Shown here: positions 1 through 7,626 of the stretch, piece by piece
Layout: the number at the start of each line of letters is the position of its first letter
Numbering within the stretch: the stretch's first letter is position 1
Origin: a virus
DNA: 20,284 nucleotides
Strand: one strand, 5' to 3'
Virus record (IMG/VR): IMGVR_UViG_3300031758_000717
Coordinates: 1 to 20,284 of that record
Notes under the pieces: model-generated
Told to the model about the DNA's origin: nothing
The model's database searches: none
What the model saw: only the letters and a program-made list of their open reading frames with translations
Made by a program: the position numbers and the translations under genes

Positions 1-232
1 CGGCCTCACTGAGCGCCAGGCACACCGCCAGCAGGCAGGCCAGCCTGACCATCCGGCCGCCCAGGTACGTGCCCACAGCGGCCAGGGTCGCCATGGTCGC
101 CAGGGTGACGTTGGCGCCGACGTTCCACACGTCAGCCTCGGCGGTCAGCGGCGCCAGCCACCACCCGAAGTGGCCGAGCCCGACCACGGCCAGCAAGCCG
201 CACGCCAGCCGGGCGTCCTGGATGCGCGTCAT
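1..232 (-). CDS. Multi-pass membrane protein, partial (holin candidate)
   Basis: A frame starting at the ATG within the ATGA overlap (stop of the 57-aa gene) runs off the left edge after 77 codons. It encodes MTRIQDARLACGLLAVVGLG..., with three hydrophobic stretches: about 8-27 (containing GHFGWWLAPL), 41-60 (ANVTLATMATLAAVGTYLGG) and 63-77 (MVRLACLLAVCLAL). Three close transmembrane helices in the gene following the tail module fit a class I holin, but also other small phage membrane proteins. The C-terminus is missing, so the topology is incomplete. Confidence 0.5.
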   Translation of the reverse strand, partial: MTRIQDARLACGLLAVVGLGHFGWWLAPLTAEADVWNVGANVTLATMATLAAVGTYLGGRMVRLACLLAVCLALSEA

Positions 233-402
233 CGCGGCACGCGCGGCCGCGGCCCGGCCAGGAAGGGCACCACCTCGCGCACCGTCTGCACCATCGTGCG
301 GTCGCCGCGCAGGCGGTAGCACGCGACCGCGACGCCGGCCACAACGCCGATCGCGAACACGGCCAGGGCAGCGAACAACGTGGCAATAAATTCTGGGTTC
401 AT
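229..402 (-). CDS. Small single-pass membrane protein (57 aa)
   Basis: This small gene begins MNPEFIATLFAALAVFAIGV and has one transmembrane segment (about 6-28), then a basic region (CYRLRGDR) and a short amphipathic helix (TMVQTVREVVPFLAG) ending in a Pro/Arg tail. AAGGGA lies about 10 bases before the ATG, and the gene begins 16 bases after the gpJ-like stop. Its stop overlaps the next start as ATGA. The position after the tail tip gene, where lysis genes often begin, and the N-out/basic-in topology would fit a pinholin- or holin-like or spanin-related protein, but no family is recognised. It is too short to be caught by usual gene-length filters. Confidence 0.6.
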   Translation of the reverse strand: MNPEFIATLFAALAVFAIGVVAGVAVACYRLRGDRTMVQTVREVVPFLAGPRPRVPR

Positions 403-418
403 GGTCTCGATTTCCCTT

Positions 419-3136
419 CTATCGCTTGAGCTGCTGCACGCGGACGGTCAGCCGGTCCACCGTCAGCACGCCCTCCAGCTTTTGCGCGTAAATGCGCCAG
501 GTGTACGAGACACCCGACACGATTGACCGATCGCGCAGCGCAGCCAGACTTGCGCGGCGCACCACGTCGGTGCCCGGCTGAGGCACCTGGGCGTAGTCCT
601 CGACCAGCTCTTCGCCCGCCTCGAAAGTGGCATCGCCGTCCCAGTCGACCGCCAGCCGTAGCTGGCAGAAGAGCTGCCCCGGAACGATTCCGCCCGCCCC
701 GGAGTAGGAGACGCCAACAGCAGCGAAGAACGCCGCCTGGCCTGTCATCTCTGCGGTGAATGCGACCTCGCCCAGGTAGGTCCAGCGCGAGGTGGTCGCG
801 TAGTTGGTGTTCGGCACACCTTCGGCACCGGTCACGGTGACTGCGGTGACCTCCAGCACCGTCGTCGCCGACGTCGCCCCCGGTGCAATCCCACCCGTGC
901 CCGGGCGCGTGTCTTGCCACACGCCGCTGACGCGCAGGTATCTCCGCTCCCCATCGTCGCTGTCGATCCACTCGTCGCCGTCCAGCACATCCGCATCGGC
1001 CGGGGCGCCGGCCTGGCGGAAGGTCTTCGGCCCACGACGCACTGCCACGACGTGCAGCACTGCAGCAGACCATGGGCCCCGCACGAACGGGCTCAGCTGC
1101 ACGAACCGCGCGCGGAAGAGGTACGCCCGCCCGCCGCGCAGGCCGGGGATCACGGCTCGGCTGCCGCTGCCGTGTTCCTCCCAGATCAGCCAGTCGCCCG
1201 TGGGCAATGCCTCGTCGATGGGCCAGTATTGAACCTCGACCCGACCGCTGATGCGGATGCTGGCCACCGTCGCGGCGGTCCACGTCACCAAGACCCGCGA
1301 CACCACGCTGGCATCCAGCAGCCCCGAAGTGCCGCTGACCACCGCCAGCCCGGCCAGGGTCGGCACAACGGAAGGGTCCCGGATGCTGCCGTTGGGCGCC
1401 GGGTCACGCCCGACGAGCTCGGACAGCGGCGTCCAGATCGCCGCGCTGACCTCGGCCGTTTGCAGCATGACGCCGCCCTCGAGCGACCACTGCCAGCCCG
1501 TGACCTCGTGCGTGACCCCGGTCATCAGCCGCGGCAGGTCGACGTCGAGGACGTCGAAAAGCTCCAGCTTGTACGCCTGCAGGCCGCAGGTCCATTGCCC
1601 GGTCAGGCTGGCCTGCGCCTGGCGGATCTCGATGCTGGCCAGGTGCTGGGCATGCGCGATGTGCGACACGCCGGGATATTCGACCTCGCGCAGGTACTCG
1701 CCCTGCGCCGCGATCAGCACCGGATCCGACACGCTCGGAAAGGGCAGCAGCTGGTAGCGCTGCGCCGAGTCAATGCACTTGCCGGCCACGCGGTTGCACG
1801 CAGACTCGCGCGCAGTACCAGCAGCCAAGCGCACCCAGGGCTCGTTGCCGGGCTGGCCGGACTCGTCGACCACCTGCATCACCCAGCCTTCGTCCAGCGT
1901 GGCCACCGGCGTGGCCAGGGCGCCAGCCCGCACGCGCCAGACTCCGCCGGCCCAGCCCTGGCGGCCGGCCATCGTCTCGAGCAGGTCGTCCAGCACGGTG
2001 GCCGGCTCGGCGTCGCTGCGGATCGCGTGGTGGCACCGGTAACGCGGCAGCGTCACGACCGTGGGCGAGCCACCGGCCGGGCGCAGCGTGAAGTCGGTGC
2101 TGATGTCGCAGGTGTTGGCGGCCGCCTGCCAGTCGCTGATGCGCAGGTCTGCTGCCGCCAGGTCCAGCCCATGGGGCCAGAGGGCGTAGCGCAACGTGCA
2201 CAGCGCGCTGTTGTCGGACCAGGCCCAGGTCGCAGGGTCTGCAATGCGGTGCGAGCCGCTGCCGCCAGCCTGCGTGCCATCCAGCCGCGGGTCGTAGCAG
2301 CGCGCGCCACGCATCAGGGCGGTGACGTTCGGCCGGCCCTGGGGGAAGATGTCCGGGTCGTACAGCACATCGACCACGGCGCAGGCGATGCCTGCAAAGC
2401 GATCTGTCAGCGCGATCTTGCCCGGGTACTCGGCCGCCATGTCGAAGCCGACGTTCTGCGATGCCGTACCCGTGTACGCGCGGATGCGCACCAGCGCGCC
2501 GCTCGTGTCGGTGGAGTAGGTCAGCCGGTACGGCAGATCCGCCGTGCCCCCGGAAATGCTGGCTGTCAGGCCGGTGACCCCGACCGTCACCGGCACGGCC
2601 GTTTCGCCGTCCGTCCCCGCCAGCAGCACCTGAACCGCTGCAGCGCTGCCGCTCACGTAGTTGGAAGGCAGGGCCACCGATGCCGTCCCAGACCCCGACA
2701 GCGTGCCCGTCGCCACCGTGGAGTCGGTCGACGCCTTGCGCCAGCGACTGGTGGTGACCCACCCGCTGCCGTCCAGGCTGACCGGCTGGTCGTCCAGATA
2801 CCAGCCTTCGAACGCGTCGATCTCGTGGCCGGCGAAGCTGACGATCATGGTCAGTTTTTCGCTGTTGGCACCGCTCACCCACCGGCGCCTCACGCCCTCG
2901 ACCGCGCGCACCCGGCCCAGCACCAGGGTGCGGGGCGCATCCGCCTGCAGGTCGACCATCTCGAGGCGGTCTTGCAGGCTGTCATTCAGTCGGCGGATCT
3001 GCTCGCGCCGAAACCGCCGCGCCTGCCGGCGCTGGTCGTCGGCCTTCAGCGCAGTGCCGGCGAGGATCAGGTATGGGTTGCCGAAGTAGGTCCCGACCAG
3101 TTGCAGGCCAGTGCCGATGAGGTCGCGCAAGCTCAT
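419..3136 (-). CDS. Tail tip / host specificity protein, gpJ-like
   Basis: The 905-aa protein is the central tail fibre-hub that contacts the host receptor. The N-terminus matches gpJ-like proteins: QDRLEMVDLQADAPRTLVLGRVRAVEGVRRRWVSG, then LTMIVSFAGHEIDAFEGWYLDD. A hub region follows (CHHAIRSDAEPATVLDDLLETMAGRQGWAGGVWRVRAG), then a fibronectin type III-like stretch near 590-700 (VLVTWTAATVASIRISGRVEVQYW ... GGRAYLFRARFVQLSPF). The C-terminal 150 residues (WTYLGEVAFTAEMTGQAAFFAAVGVSYSG ... VQQLKR) form a beta domain likely to bind the receptor. It is shorter than lambda J (1132 aa). The ATG is 7 bases after the previous stop, with a GGAG site. Receptor identity is unknown. Confidence 0.88.
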   Translation of the reverse strand: MSLRDLIGTGLQLVGTYFGNPYLILAGTALKADDQRRQARRFRREQIRRLNDSLQDRLEMVDLQADAPRTLVLGRVRAVEGVRRRWVSGANSEKLTMIVSFAGHEIDAFEGWYLDDQPVSLDGSGWVTTSRWRKASTDSTVATGTLSGSGTASVALPSNYVSGSAAAVQVLLAGTDGETAVPVTVGVTGLTASISGGTADLPYRLTYSTDTSGALVRIRAYTGTASQNVGFDMAAEYPGKIALTDRFAGIACAVVDVLYDPDIFPQGRPNVTALMRGARCYDPRLDGTQAGGSGSHRIADPATWAWSDNSALCTLRYALWPHGLDLAAADLRISDWQAAANTCDISTDFTLRPAGGSPTVVTLPRYRCHHAIRSDAEPATVLDDLLETMAGRQGWAGGVWRVRAGALATPVATLDEGWVMQVVDESGQPGNEPWVRLAAGTARESACNRVAGKCIDSAQRYQLLPFPSVSDPVLIAAQGEYLREVEYPGVSHIAHAQHLASIEIRQAQASLTGQWTCGLQAYKLELFDVLDVDLPRLMTGVTHEVTGWQWSLEGGVMLQTAEVSAAIWTPLSELVGRDPAPNGSIRDPSVVPTLAGLAVVSGTSGLLDASVVSRVLVTWTAATVASIRISGRVEVQYWPIDEALPTGDWLIWEEHGSGSRAVIPGLRGGRAYLFRARFVQLSPFVRGPWSAAVLHVVAVRRGPKTFRQAGAPADADVLDGDEWIDSDDGERRYLRVSGVWQDTRPGTGGIAPGATSATTVLEVTAVTVTGAEGVPNTNYATTSRWTYLGEVAFTAEMTGQAAFFAAVGVSYSGAGGIVPGQLFCQLRLAVDWDGDATFEAGEELVEDYAQVPQPGTDVVRRASLAALRDRSIVSGVSYTWRIYAQKLEGVLTVDRLTVRVQQLKR

Positions 3137-3143
3137 GGCGCCA

Positions 3144-3722
3144 TCACTCCGGCTGCCGGAAGTAGCTGGCCGCCGGCCACACCAGCGGCGGCGCGTCGGT
3201 CATTGGGTCGACGTCGAGCGAGGTGTCGCCGGAGTAGAGCCGCTGCTGCTCGGTGTTGGTGTACCGGGTCGGCTTGCGGCGCATGGCGCGCACGCCGCGG
3301 TGCTCGCAGCGCAGCGTCACCGCGCCGGACGGGCCATCGGCAATCTCGCGCGACTCGACAGTGCCGCTCCACAACACCAGCGCGTCGGGCACCGCGCCGG
3401 TCGCCGGGTCGACAAGCCCCTCGAGCACCCGCACGGCCGCACCGTCGATGGCGTCATCCAGACCGCCCGCGATCTGCGCATCGGTCACCGCGGGCAGCAC
3501 GATCTCAAGCCCGGGCAAGCCCGCTGCGTCGTGCGAGATCACCGTCGCGCCGACCAGGTCAGGCAGCCAGGTGTAGCCGCCATAGACGATGGGGATGCCG
3601 GCCGGCGTCAGACGCTGCGGCACGGTCGGATGCAGCACCTCGATCAGCTGCACCAGGCCGATCTGCTCGCCGGCGATCGCGCGGTCCAGCAAGGCCTGCG
3701 CGGACACGTTGAGCGTGCGCAT
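3144..3722 (-). CDS. Minor tail protein (DUF2163-like tail tip component)
   Basis: A 192-aa protein encoded between the CBM-bearing tail protein and the gpJ-like protein. It contains LVQLIEVLHPTVPQRLTPAG ... YGGYTWLPDLVGATVISHD, an evaluating-strand layout LEIVLPAVTDAQIAG, AVRVLEGLVDPATGAVPDALVLWSGTVES, and the end pattern RKPTRYTNTEQQRLYSGDTSLDVDP ... VWPAASYF, which recurs in DUF2163-type minor tail proteins. The start is inside a TGATG junction with the upstream gene. A longer frame to 4232 only adds antisense-like sequence. Such proteins link the distal tube to the tail tip hub. Family name is by eye. Confidence 0.68.
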   Translation of the reverse strand: MRTLNVSAQALLDRAIAGEQIGLVQLIEVLHPTVPQRLTPAGIPIVYGGYTWLPDLVGATVISHDAAGLPGLEIVLPAVTDAQIAGGLDDAIDGAAVRVLEGLVDPATGAVPDALVLWSGTVESREIADGPSGAVTLRCEHRGVRAMRRKPTRYTNTEQQRLYSGDTSLDVDPMTDAPPLVWPAASYFRQPE

Positions 3723-4855
3723 CAAAAGACCTCGACGAACGACAGCGCGATCTCGCCCTGCACCAGGCCTGGGCTGTAGGCCACTCCGGCCGAGTCGTCG
3801 ACGAGCTGAAACGTGCCCGTCGGCCGCGACAGCGTGACCGGTGCGGCATTGGCGATGGCCTTGCGCGCCGGCAGGACGAGAGCACAGGACGCGGCGGTCC
3901 CGGCATCGGTGAACTGGACATCTGCCGCGAGCTGATGCAGGACCCCGCCGATGCCCAGCCAGTCGCCCGCGCGCAGCACCGGGGAGCCTGCGAATGCGGT
4001 CGCCGCGCCGGCCTGCTCGAACTGCCAGTCGTCCAGGTTGATCTGCGCGATGCCAGCCACCGGATTGGCCTGGGCCCAGACGTAGGCGCGCACGCTGGCG
4101 GCGTCGACCGGCGCCGTTGCGGTGTGCGTCAGCCGCGCGGTGCTCAGCGGCGCCGTGACCGTGGTCTGGGCGTTGCCGAGCACCGTGGTGCCATCGGCAG
4201 CCATCCAGTCCCAGTACAGGCGCAGACCGCACGCGGTGGCCGACAAGACCGACACCGCCATGGTGTACGGCCGCCCGGGGATGATGCCGGCCATGTCCTG
4301 ACGGACACCGATGGCGTCCCCGGATGCCGTGCCCAGCGTCGCGGCCGTGATGCGCTGCGACCGCAACCCGGTGGCGCCCGGCAGCGGCGGGCCGATCTCA
4401 TACGTCACCGCACCGGTGGACCCGGTGATGTAAGACTGCATGTGGTCGGCGCGCCCGTTGGCATCGGTGTCGACCTCGAAGCTGCCGCCGAGCATCAGGC
4501 TCGGGGCGGGCCTGGCGCCGGTCAACGCGATCGCGCTCGCGCCGGCCGCCACAGCACCGGACACCAGCAGCGCACCGCTGGCATTGCCCTGCGGAAACGG
4601 CCGGTGGAAAGCCGGCAGCCGCACCCAGTCTCCAGACGCCGCGAGGCTCGCCAGCCACGCCTCCCGCTCGGCAACGAGGCGGCGGTCGATGGCGGGCGGC
4701 AGCGTCATACTGATCAGCAACCGATGCCCGAGGTGCGACAGCGTCTCCCGCTGAGTCGAATAGGCAGACCGCCACGCGCTGCGCGGCGCCTGCACCGACG
4801 GGCTGAGGGCGCGCGGCATCCAGTGGGTGCCTGATGGCCAATCACGCGTCGGCAT
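3722..4855 (-). CDS. Minor tail protein with inserted carbohydrate-binding-like (CBM4/9-type) domain
   Basis: The 377-aa protein follows the tape measure, in the distal-tail/baseplate position. Residues 1-115 (WMPRALSPSVQAPRSAWRSAYSTQ ... LPPAIDRRLVAEREAWLASL) and 290-377 (VLRAGDWLGIGGVLHQLAADVQF, VTLSRPTGTFQLVDD) form one minor tail family scaffold. Between them, about 118-281, sits a beta-sandwich resembling carbohydrate-binding modules: GGSFEVDTDANGRADHM, with a D-x-D-x-N-G-x-x-D calcium-type loop at 129-137, then GLRSQRITAA, IIPGRPYTMAVSVLS and LDDWQFEQ. The start ATG is 2 bases after the tape measure stop. The stop shares one base with the next ATG (TGATG). Glycan binding at the tail tip is inferred. 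Confidence 0.7.
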   Translation of the reverse strand: MPTRDWPSGTHWMPRALSPSVQAPRSAWRSAYSTQRETLSHLGHRLLISMTLPPAIDRRLVAEREAWLASLAASGDWVRLPAFHRPFPQGNASGALLVSGAVAAGASAIALTGARPAPSLMLGGSFEVDTDANGRADHMQSYITGSTGAVTYEIGPPLPGATGLRSQRITAATLGTASGDAIGVRQDMAGIIPGRPYTMAVSVLSATACGLRLYWDWMAADGTTVLGNAQTTVTAPLSTARLTHTATAPVDAASVRAYVWAQANPVAGIAQINLDDWQFEQAGAATAFAGSPVLRAGDWLGIGGVLHQLAADVQFTDAGTAASCALVLPARKAIANAAPVTLSRPTGTFQLVDDSAGVAYSPGLVQGEIALSFVEVF

Positions 4856-4857
4856 GG

Positions 4858-6891
4858 TCAGGACCCCATGCCCAGCGCGAGGTTGCGCTGGCGGTCGCGC
4901 TCGAAGCGCTGGAGCGCCCGCGCGATCTGCTGCTCGACGCCGGGCACCGCGCCGCCGTTGATGGTGATGCGGTAGGTTGTGCCGCCGGAGCCGGACATTG
5001 CGGCCTGCGTGTCGGCGGCAGACATCACGCGGCCGGCCCGGTCGGGCACGAAGATTTCGCGCCGGCCCTGCTCGCCGACCATGTACGGCCGGCCGGCCTG
5101 CACGGGCCCGCCGGTTGCACGCCCGCCCAGACCGCCCAGCCACGAGACGAAGGTGCCGATGGCGCCGCCGACCTGGCCAGTCTTGCCGAACGAATCGCCG
5201 AACAGCCACGTATTCAGCCGCGCGGCGGCAGCCTGGGCGATCATCCGCTGCACCGTGTCCTGCCACAACTGCCCGATGCCGCGGAAGTTGCCCGCGAGCA
5301 CACGCTGGAGCGATTCGCCCAGCGTGTCCTGGATGTTGGAGGCCGCCTGCTGGGCAAAATCGCTGACCGCGTCGGCGGTTTTTTCGACCGCGGGCGCCAG
5401 GGCCGCGAACTCCTGGGCCAGCGTCTCGACTGCGCGCCCGAAGTCCTCAGCCGACAGGCGCCCGGCGTTGTACTCCTCGCTGACGCGCCGGGCGAGTGTC
5501 GCCAGTTGCTCCTGCCGGGCACCTTGGCTGCTGGTGATCAGGCGCTCGATCTCGGACGCCTCCTGCGCCTGCTGACGGCGCAGCGCCTGCGCGGCCTCGA
5601 TGCCGTTGCGCTCTTCCTCTGCCGCCTCGGCCTTGAGCTTGGCCAACTGGTCGACGCCGCGCGCCTCAGTCAACAGGAGCTGGCGCTGCTGTTCCGTCAG
5701 GCCCTTGATGGAGCCGCTGGCGATGTCGACGCGCGTTTGCTCTTCCCGGCTGAGATCCAGGGTGGCGATCTGCGCTGCGCGCAACTGCTCGAGGTAGCGC
5801 TCGAAGTCGGTCAGCTTGGCCGCGTTGGCGGTGGGCCCGGCCTGCGGGATCAGCAGCGATCGCGTACCGGCGGCAGGGGCGCCACCACCGGAGGCGGCCG
5901 CCGGGTTGTTGGCTCTGCTTTGCACGCCCAGCACTCGCCGCTCGAAGTCCTCAAGCTCGGCGCGCGCCCTCTTGGCGTCTTCAGTGACCGCCTCGCTGAT
6001 CGCACGGAAGCCCGAGAAGTTCAGACGGCTCAAGGCGTTGGCCTGTGCGAGCCAGGCGCCGATCTCGCGGCCGATGCCGGCGAACACGAACGCCACATTC
6101 GCGCCCAGCACCACGACGGACTGCAGCGCGATCGACACGCCAGCCGCTACCGCAGAAAACGCCGAGCCTGATGTCGTGGAGTTGGTGAAGGCGCCGGCGA
6201 TGTTGTTCAGCGCCGGCAGCAGATCGGCTGCCAGATCACGCCCGGCCTGCGACGCATTGGCACGCAGCGCGGCCAGGTTCTTGGAGTAGACATCGGCCTG
6301 AGCCGCCTGCTCGGACGTGTTGCGGGCGACCAGCTGGCCTGCGTCGGCCAGGTCGCGCAGGAACGGCGCGACCTCACCGATGGAGCGGCCGAACAGCTGC
6401 TGCGCCGCCCGCGCTGCCTCGCCATCGACCGCGACCGACTGGAACGCCTTGGCCGTGGCCAGCAGCGCCTCGGCCGGGTCCTGCTTGCGCAGCTCTGCGA
6501 CGCTGAGCCCCAGTGCCTTGAAGATTTGCTCGGCCTCACTGCCGGCGCGTGCACCCGCCAGGGTCTGGTTGAACTTGAGCAGGGCACCGCGGACGGTGTC
6601 GAACTCGGCGCCCGTGCTTTCGGCGACCGCCCGCAGCGCGCTGAGGTTCTCGATGCTGGCGCCGGTGGCGTCGCTCAGGTCGTTGAGTGCGTCCAGGCTG
6701 TCGATGCTGCCCTGAACGAACGCGCCCAGGCCCGTGGCCGCCAGCGCCCCGGCAATCGCGCCGCCAAGCCCGACGAAGCGCCCGGCCAGGGCTTGCGCCT
6801 CGCCCTGCAGGCCGGCCAGCCGCGCCTTGGCCGACGAGAACGCGGCGCCGGTCAGGTCGACCGCGGTGATGGAAATCTTGGCCTGGGTCAT
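4858..6891 (-). CDS. Tape measure protein (lambda gpH-like)
   Basis: The 677-aa protein spans the tail lumen and sets tail length. It has an N-terminal helical region with a glycine/alanine hydrophobic stretch (VGLGGAIAGALAATGLGAFVQ, about 40-60), a second hydrophobic block near 240-280 (VSIALQSVVVLGANVAFVFAG), long coiled-coil-like segments rich in Gln/Glu/Arg (about 370-470), and the siphovirus C-terminal signature at 589-622 (GGRATGGPVQAGRPYMVGEQ and IFVPDRAGRVM). By the usual proportion of about 0.15 nm per residue the tail would be near 100 nm; this is an estimate. It starts in an ATGA overlap with the T-like gene. No lytic transglycosylase or peptidase motif was recognised inside it. 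Confidence 0.95.
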   Translation of the reverse strand: MTQAKISITAVDLTGAAFSSAKARLAGLQGEAQALAGRFVGLGGAIAGALAATGLGAFVQGSIDSLDALNDLSDATGASIENLSALRAVAESTGAEFDTVRGALLKFNQTLAGARAGSEAEQIFKALGLSVAELRKQDPAEALLATAKAFQSVAVDGEAARAAQQLFGRSIGEVAPFLRDLADAGQLVARNTSEQAAQADVYSKNLAALRANASQAGRDLAADLLPALNNIAGAFTNSTTSGSAFSAVAAGVSIALQSVVVLGANVAFVFAGIGREIGAWLAQANALSRLNFSGFRAISEAVTEDAKRARAELEDFERRVLGVQSRANNPAAASGGGAPAAGTRSLLIPQAGPTANAAKLTDFERYLEQLRAAQIATLDLSREEQTRVDIASGSIKGLTEQQRQLLLTEARGVDQLAKLKAEAAEEERNGIEAAQALRRQQAQEASEIERLITSSQGARQEQLATLARRVSEEYNAGRLSAEDFGRAVETLAQEFAALAPAVEKTADAVSDFAQQAASNIQDTLGESLQRVLAGNFRGIGQLWQDTVQRMIAQAAAARLNTWLFGDSFGKTGQVGGAIGTFVSWLGGLGGRATGGPVQAGRPYMVGEQGRREIFVPDRAGRVMSAADTQAAMSGSGGTTYRITINGGAVPGVEQQIARALQRFERDRQRNLALGMGS

Positions 6892-7229
6892 CGCGCAGGG
6901 ACGAATGCGTCCTCGATGGCAGACACTTCAAGCTTCAGCTGACGCGCCAGGTCTTCAGCCGACTCAGACGCCCCAGCAGCCCTGGGCTTGGACTGCCAGG
7001 GGTCAGCAGGCAGGAAGTCCAAGATCGACCAGGCCCCGCTGCGCCCGCCCGGCAACTGCAACGGCCCGTTGGCGTGCGCGGCGAGCACGTCCGCATGGCG
7101 CGCGCGGTCCCATGCGGGGCCGCAGCGCTCAAGGTCCAGGAACGTCAGCCACTGCATGAACTCGCAGGCGCTCATGGAGCGCTGGATCTCGGAGACGGTG
7201 CGCCCGAGCGCCAGCGCGATCATGTGCAT
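6888..7229 (-). CDS. Tail assembly protein T-like (DUF4035), expressed mainly as G-T frameshift product
   Basis: The frame encodes 113 aa from the ATG at 7229, but is open upstream to the slippery site, so the natural product is probably the GT fusion. The sequence HMIALALGRTVSEIQRSMSACEFMQWLTFLDLERCGP follows the DUF4035/gpT pattern (ALGRTV-E, S-EF-W, L-GP), with later Ala/Asn residues (HADVLAAHANG). The C-terminal half is polar and acidic. In lambda the T domain contacts tube protein and recruits it to the tape-measure complex. The stop overlaps the tape measure start as ATGA. Independent initiation at 7229 lacks a clear ribosome site. Confidence 0.82.
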   Translation of the reverse strand: MHMIALALGRTVSEIQRSMSACEFMQWLTFLDLERCGPAWDRARHADVLAAHANGPLQLPGGRSGAWSILDFLPADPWQSKPRAAGASESAEDLARQLKLEVSAIEDAFVPAR

Positions 7230-7246
7230 GCTGCGGCGCTCGGGCG

Positions 7247-7621
7247 TCAGGGCTTTGGGCCGGCGGCCTCAGAGGTCTGCCCGCTGAGGCGCATGGCCGC
7301 TTCGAACAGTGAGAACGCGGCCGACGCGTGCCGGCGCATGAAGGCCTGCCACTGCGGCGCGGCATACACCGGCAGGCCGTCGGCAGCCAGCACGCACATG
7401 CCCAACAGGAGCGGCAGCAGCTCGGCGTTCATCGCGGCCGCGCGGAGATCGGCGTCTTCATAGGCCGCCGCACGCTTTTCGGCCGCGCGCTGCTCGGCCA
7501 GGAAGCGCAGCAGCTGCGCCATGTCCATGCCGCGGACCTGGACCGAGCCGCCGAGCTCCGGGACTTCAACAGTCTCGGCCGGCAGCTCGATGGAAGGGAC
7601 GTCAGAGCGATCGATCAGCAT
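7247..7621 (-). CDS. Tail assembly chaperone, gpG-like
   Basis: A 124-aa helical protein between the tube and tape-measure genes. In lambda, gpG and its frameshift product gpGT chaperone the tape measure while tube subunits polymerise. Visible features are an N-terminal beta segment (IELPAETVEVPELGGSVQVRGMDM), then long helices (AQLLRFLAEQRAAEKRAAAYEDADLRA and following) and FMRRHASAAFSLFEAAMRLSG near the end. The last codons are CCA AAG CCC TGA, containing the slippery heptamer described at 7253-7259. The ATG lies just after the tube stop with no strong ribosome site. Role is assigned by position, fold type and the frameshift. Confidence 0.85.
   Translation of the reverse strand: MLIDRSDVPSIELPAETVEVPELGGSVQVRGMDMAQLLRFLAEQRAAEKRAAAYEDADLRAAAMNAELLPLLLGMCVLAADGLPVYAAPQWQAFMRRHASAAFSLFEAAMRLSGQTSEAAGPKP
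7253..7259 (-). other. Programmed -1 frameshift site (CCCAAAG) producing a G-T fusion
   Basis: The sense strand reads GGC CCA AAG CCC TGA in the gpG frame, so C CCA AAG is a perfect X-XXY-YYZ heptamer two codons before the stop. Slipping back one base continues as ALTPERRSMHMIALALGRT, directly into the downstream gpT-like frame, with no stop in between. The predicted fusion spans 7621 to 6888 and is 244 aa (123 from G, 121 from T). The frame relationship (-1) and heptamer are directly visible; slippage itself is inferred from lambda G/GT, whose heptamer is GGGAAAG. Confidence 0.85.
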
Positions 7622-7626
7622 GGCGG

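Noticed and set aside
914-3712. Plus-strand open frame of 932 codons antisense to the tail tip and minor tail genes
   Set aside because: It is a high-GC shadow: composition is Arg/Ala/Gln/His-rich with no recognisable domain, while the minus strand in the same place encodes clear tail proteins.
3722-5266. Long start at 5266 for the CBM-containing minor tail gene
   Set aside because: The first 137 codons overlap the tape measure gene in another frame and look like shadow sequence; ATG 4855, just after the tape measure stop, fits the operon.
4834-6171. Plus-strand open frame of 445 codons antisense to the tape measure gene
   Set aside because: Explained by scarcity of stop codons opposite a GC-rich Ala/Leu/Gln-coding gene; no family resemblance.
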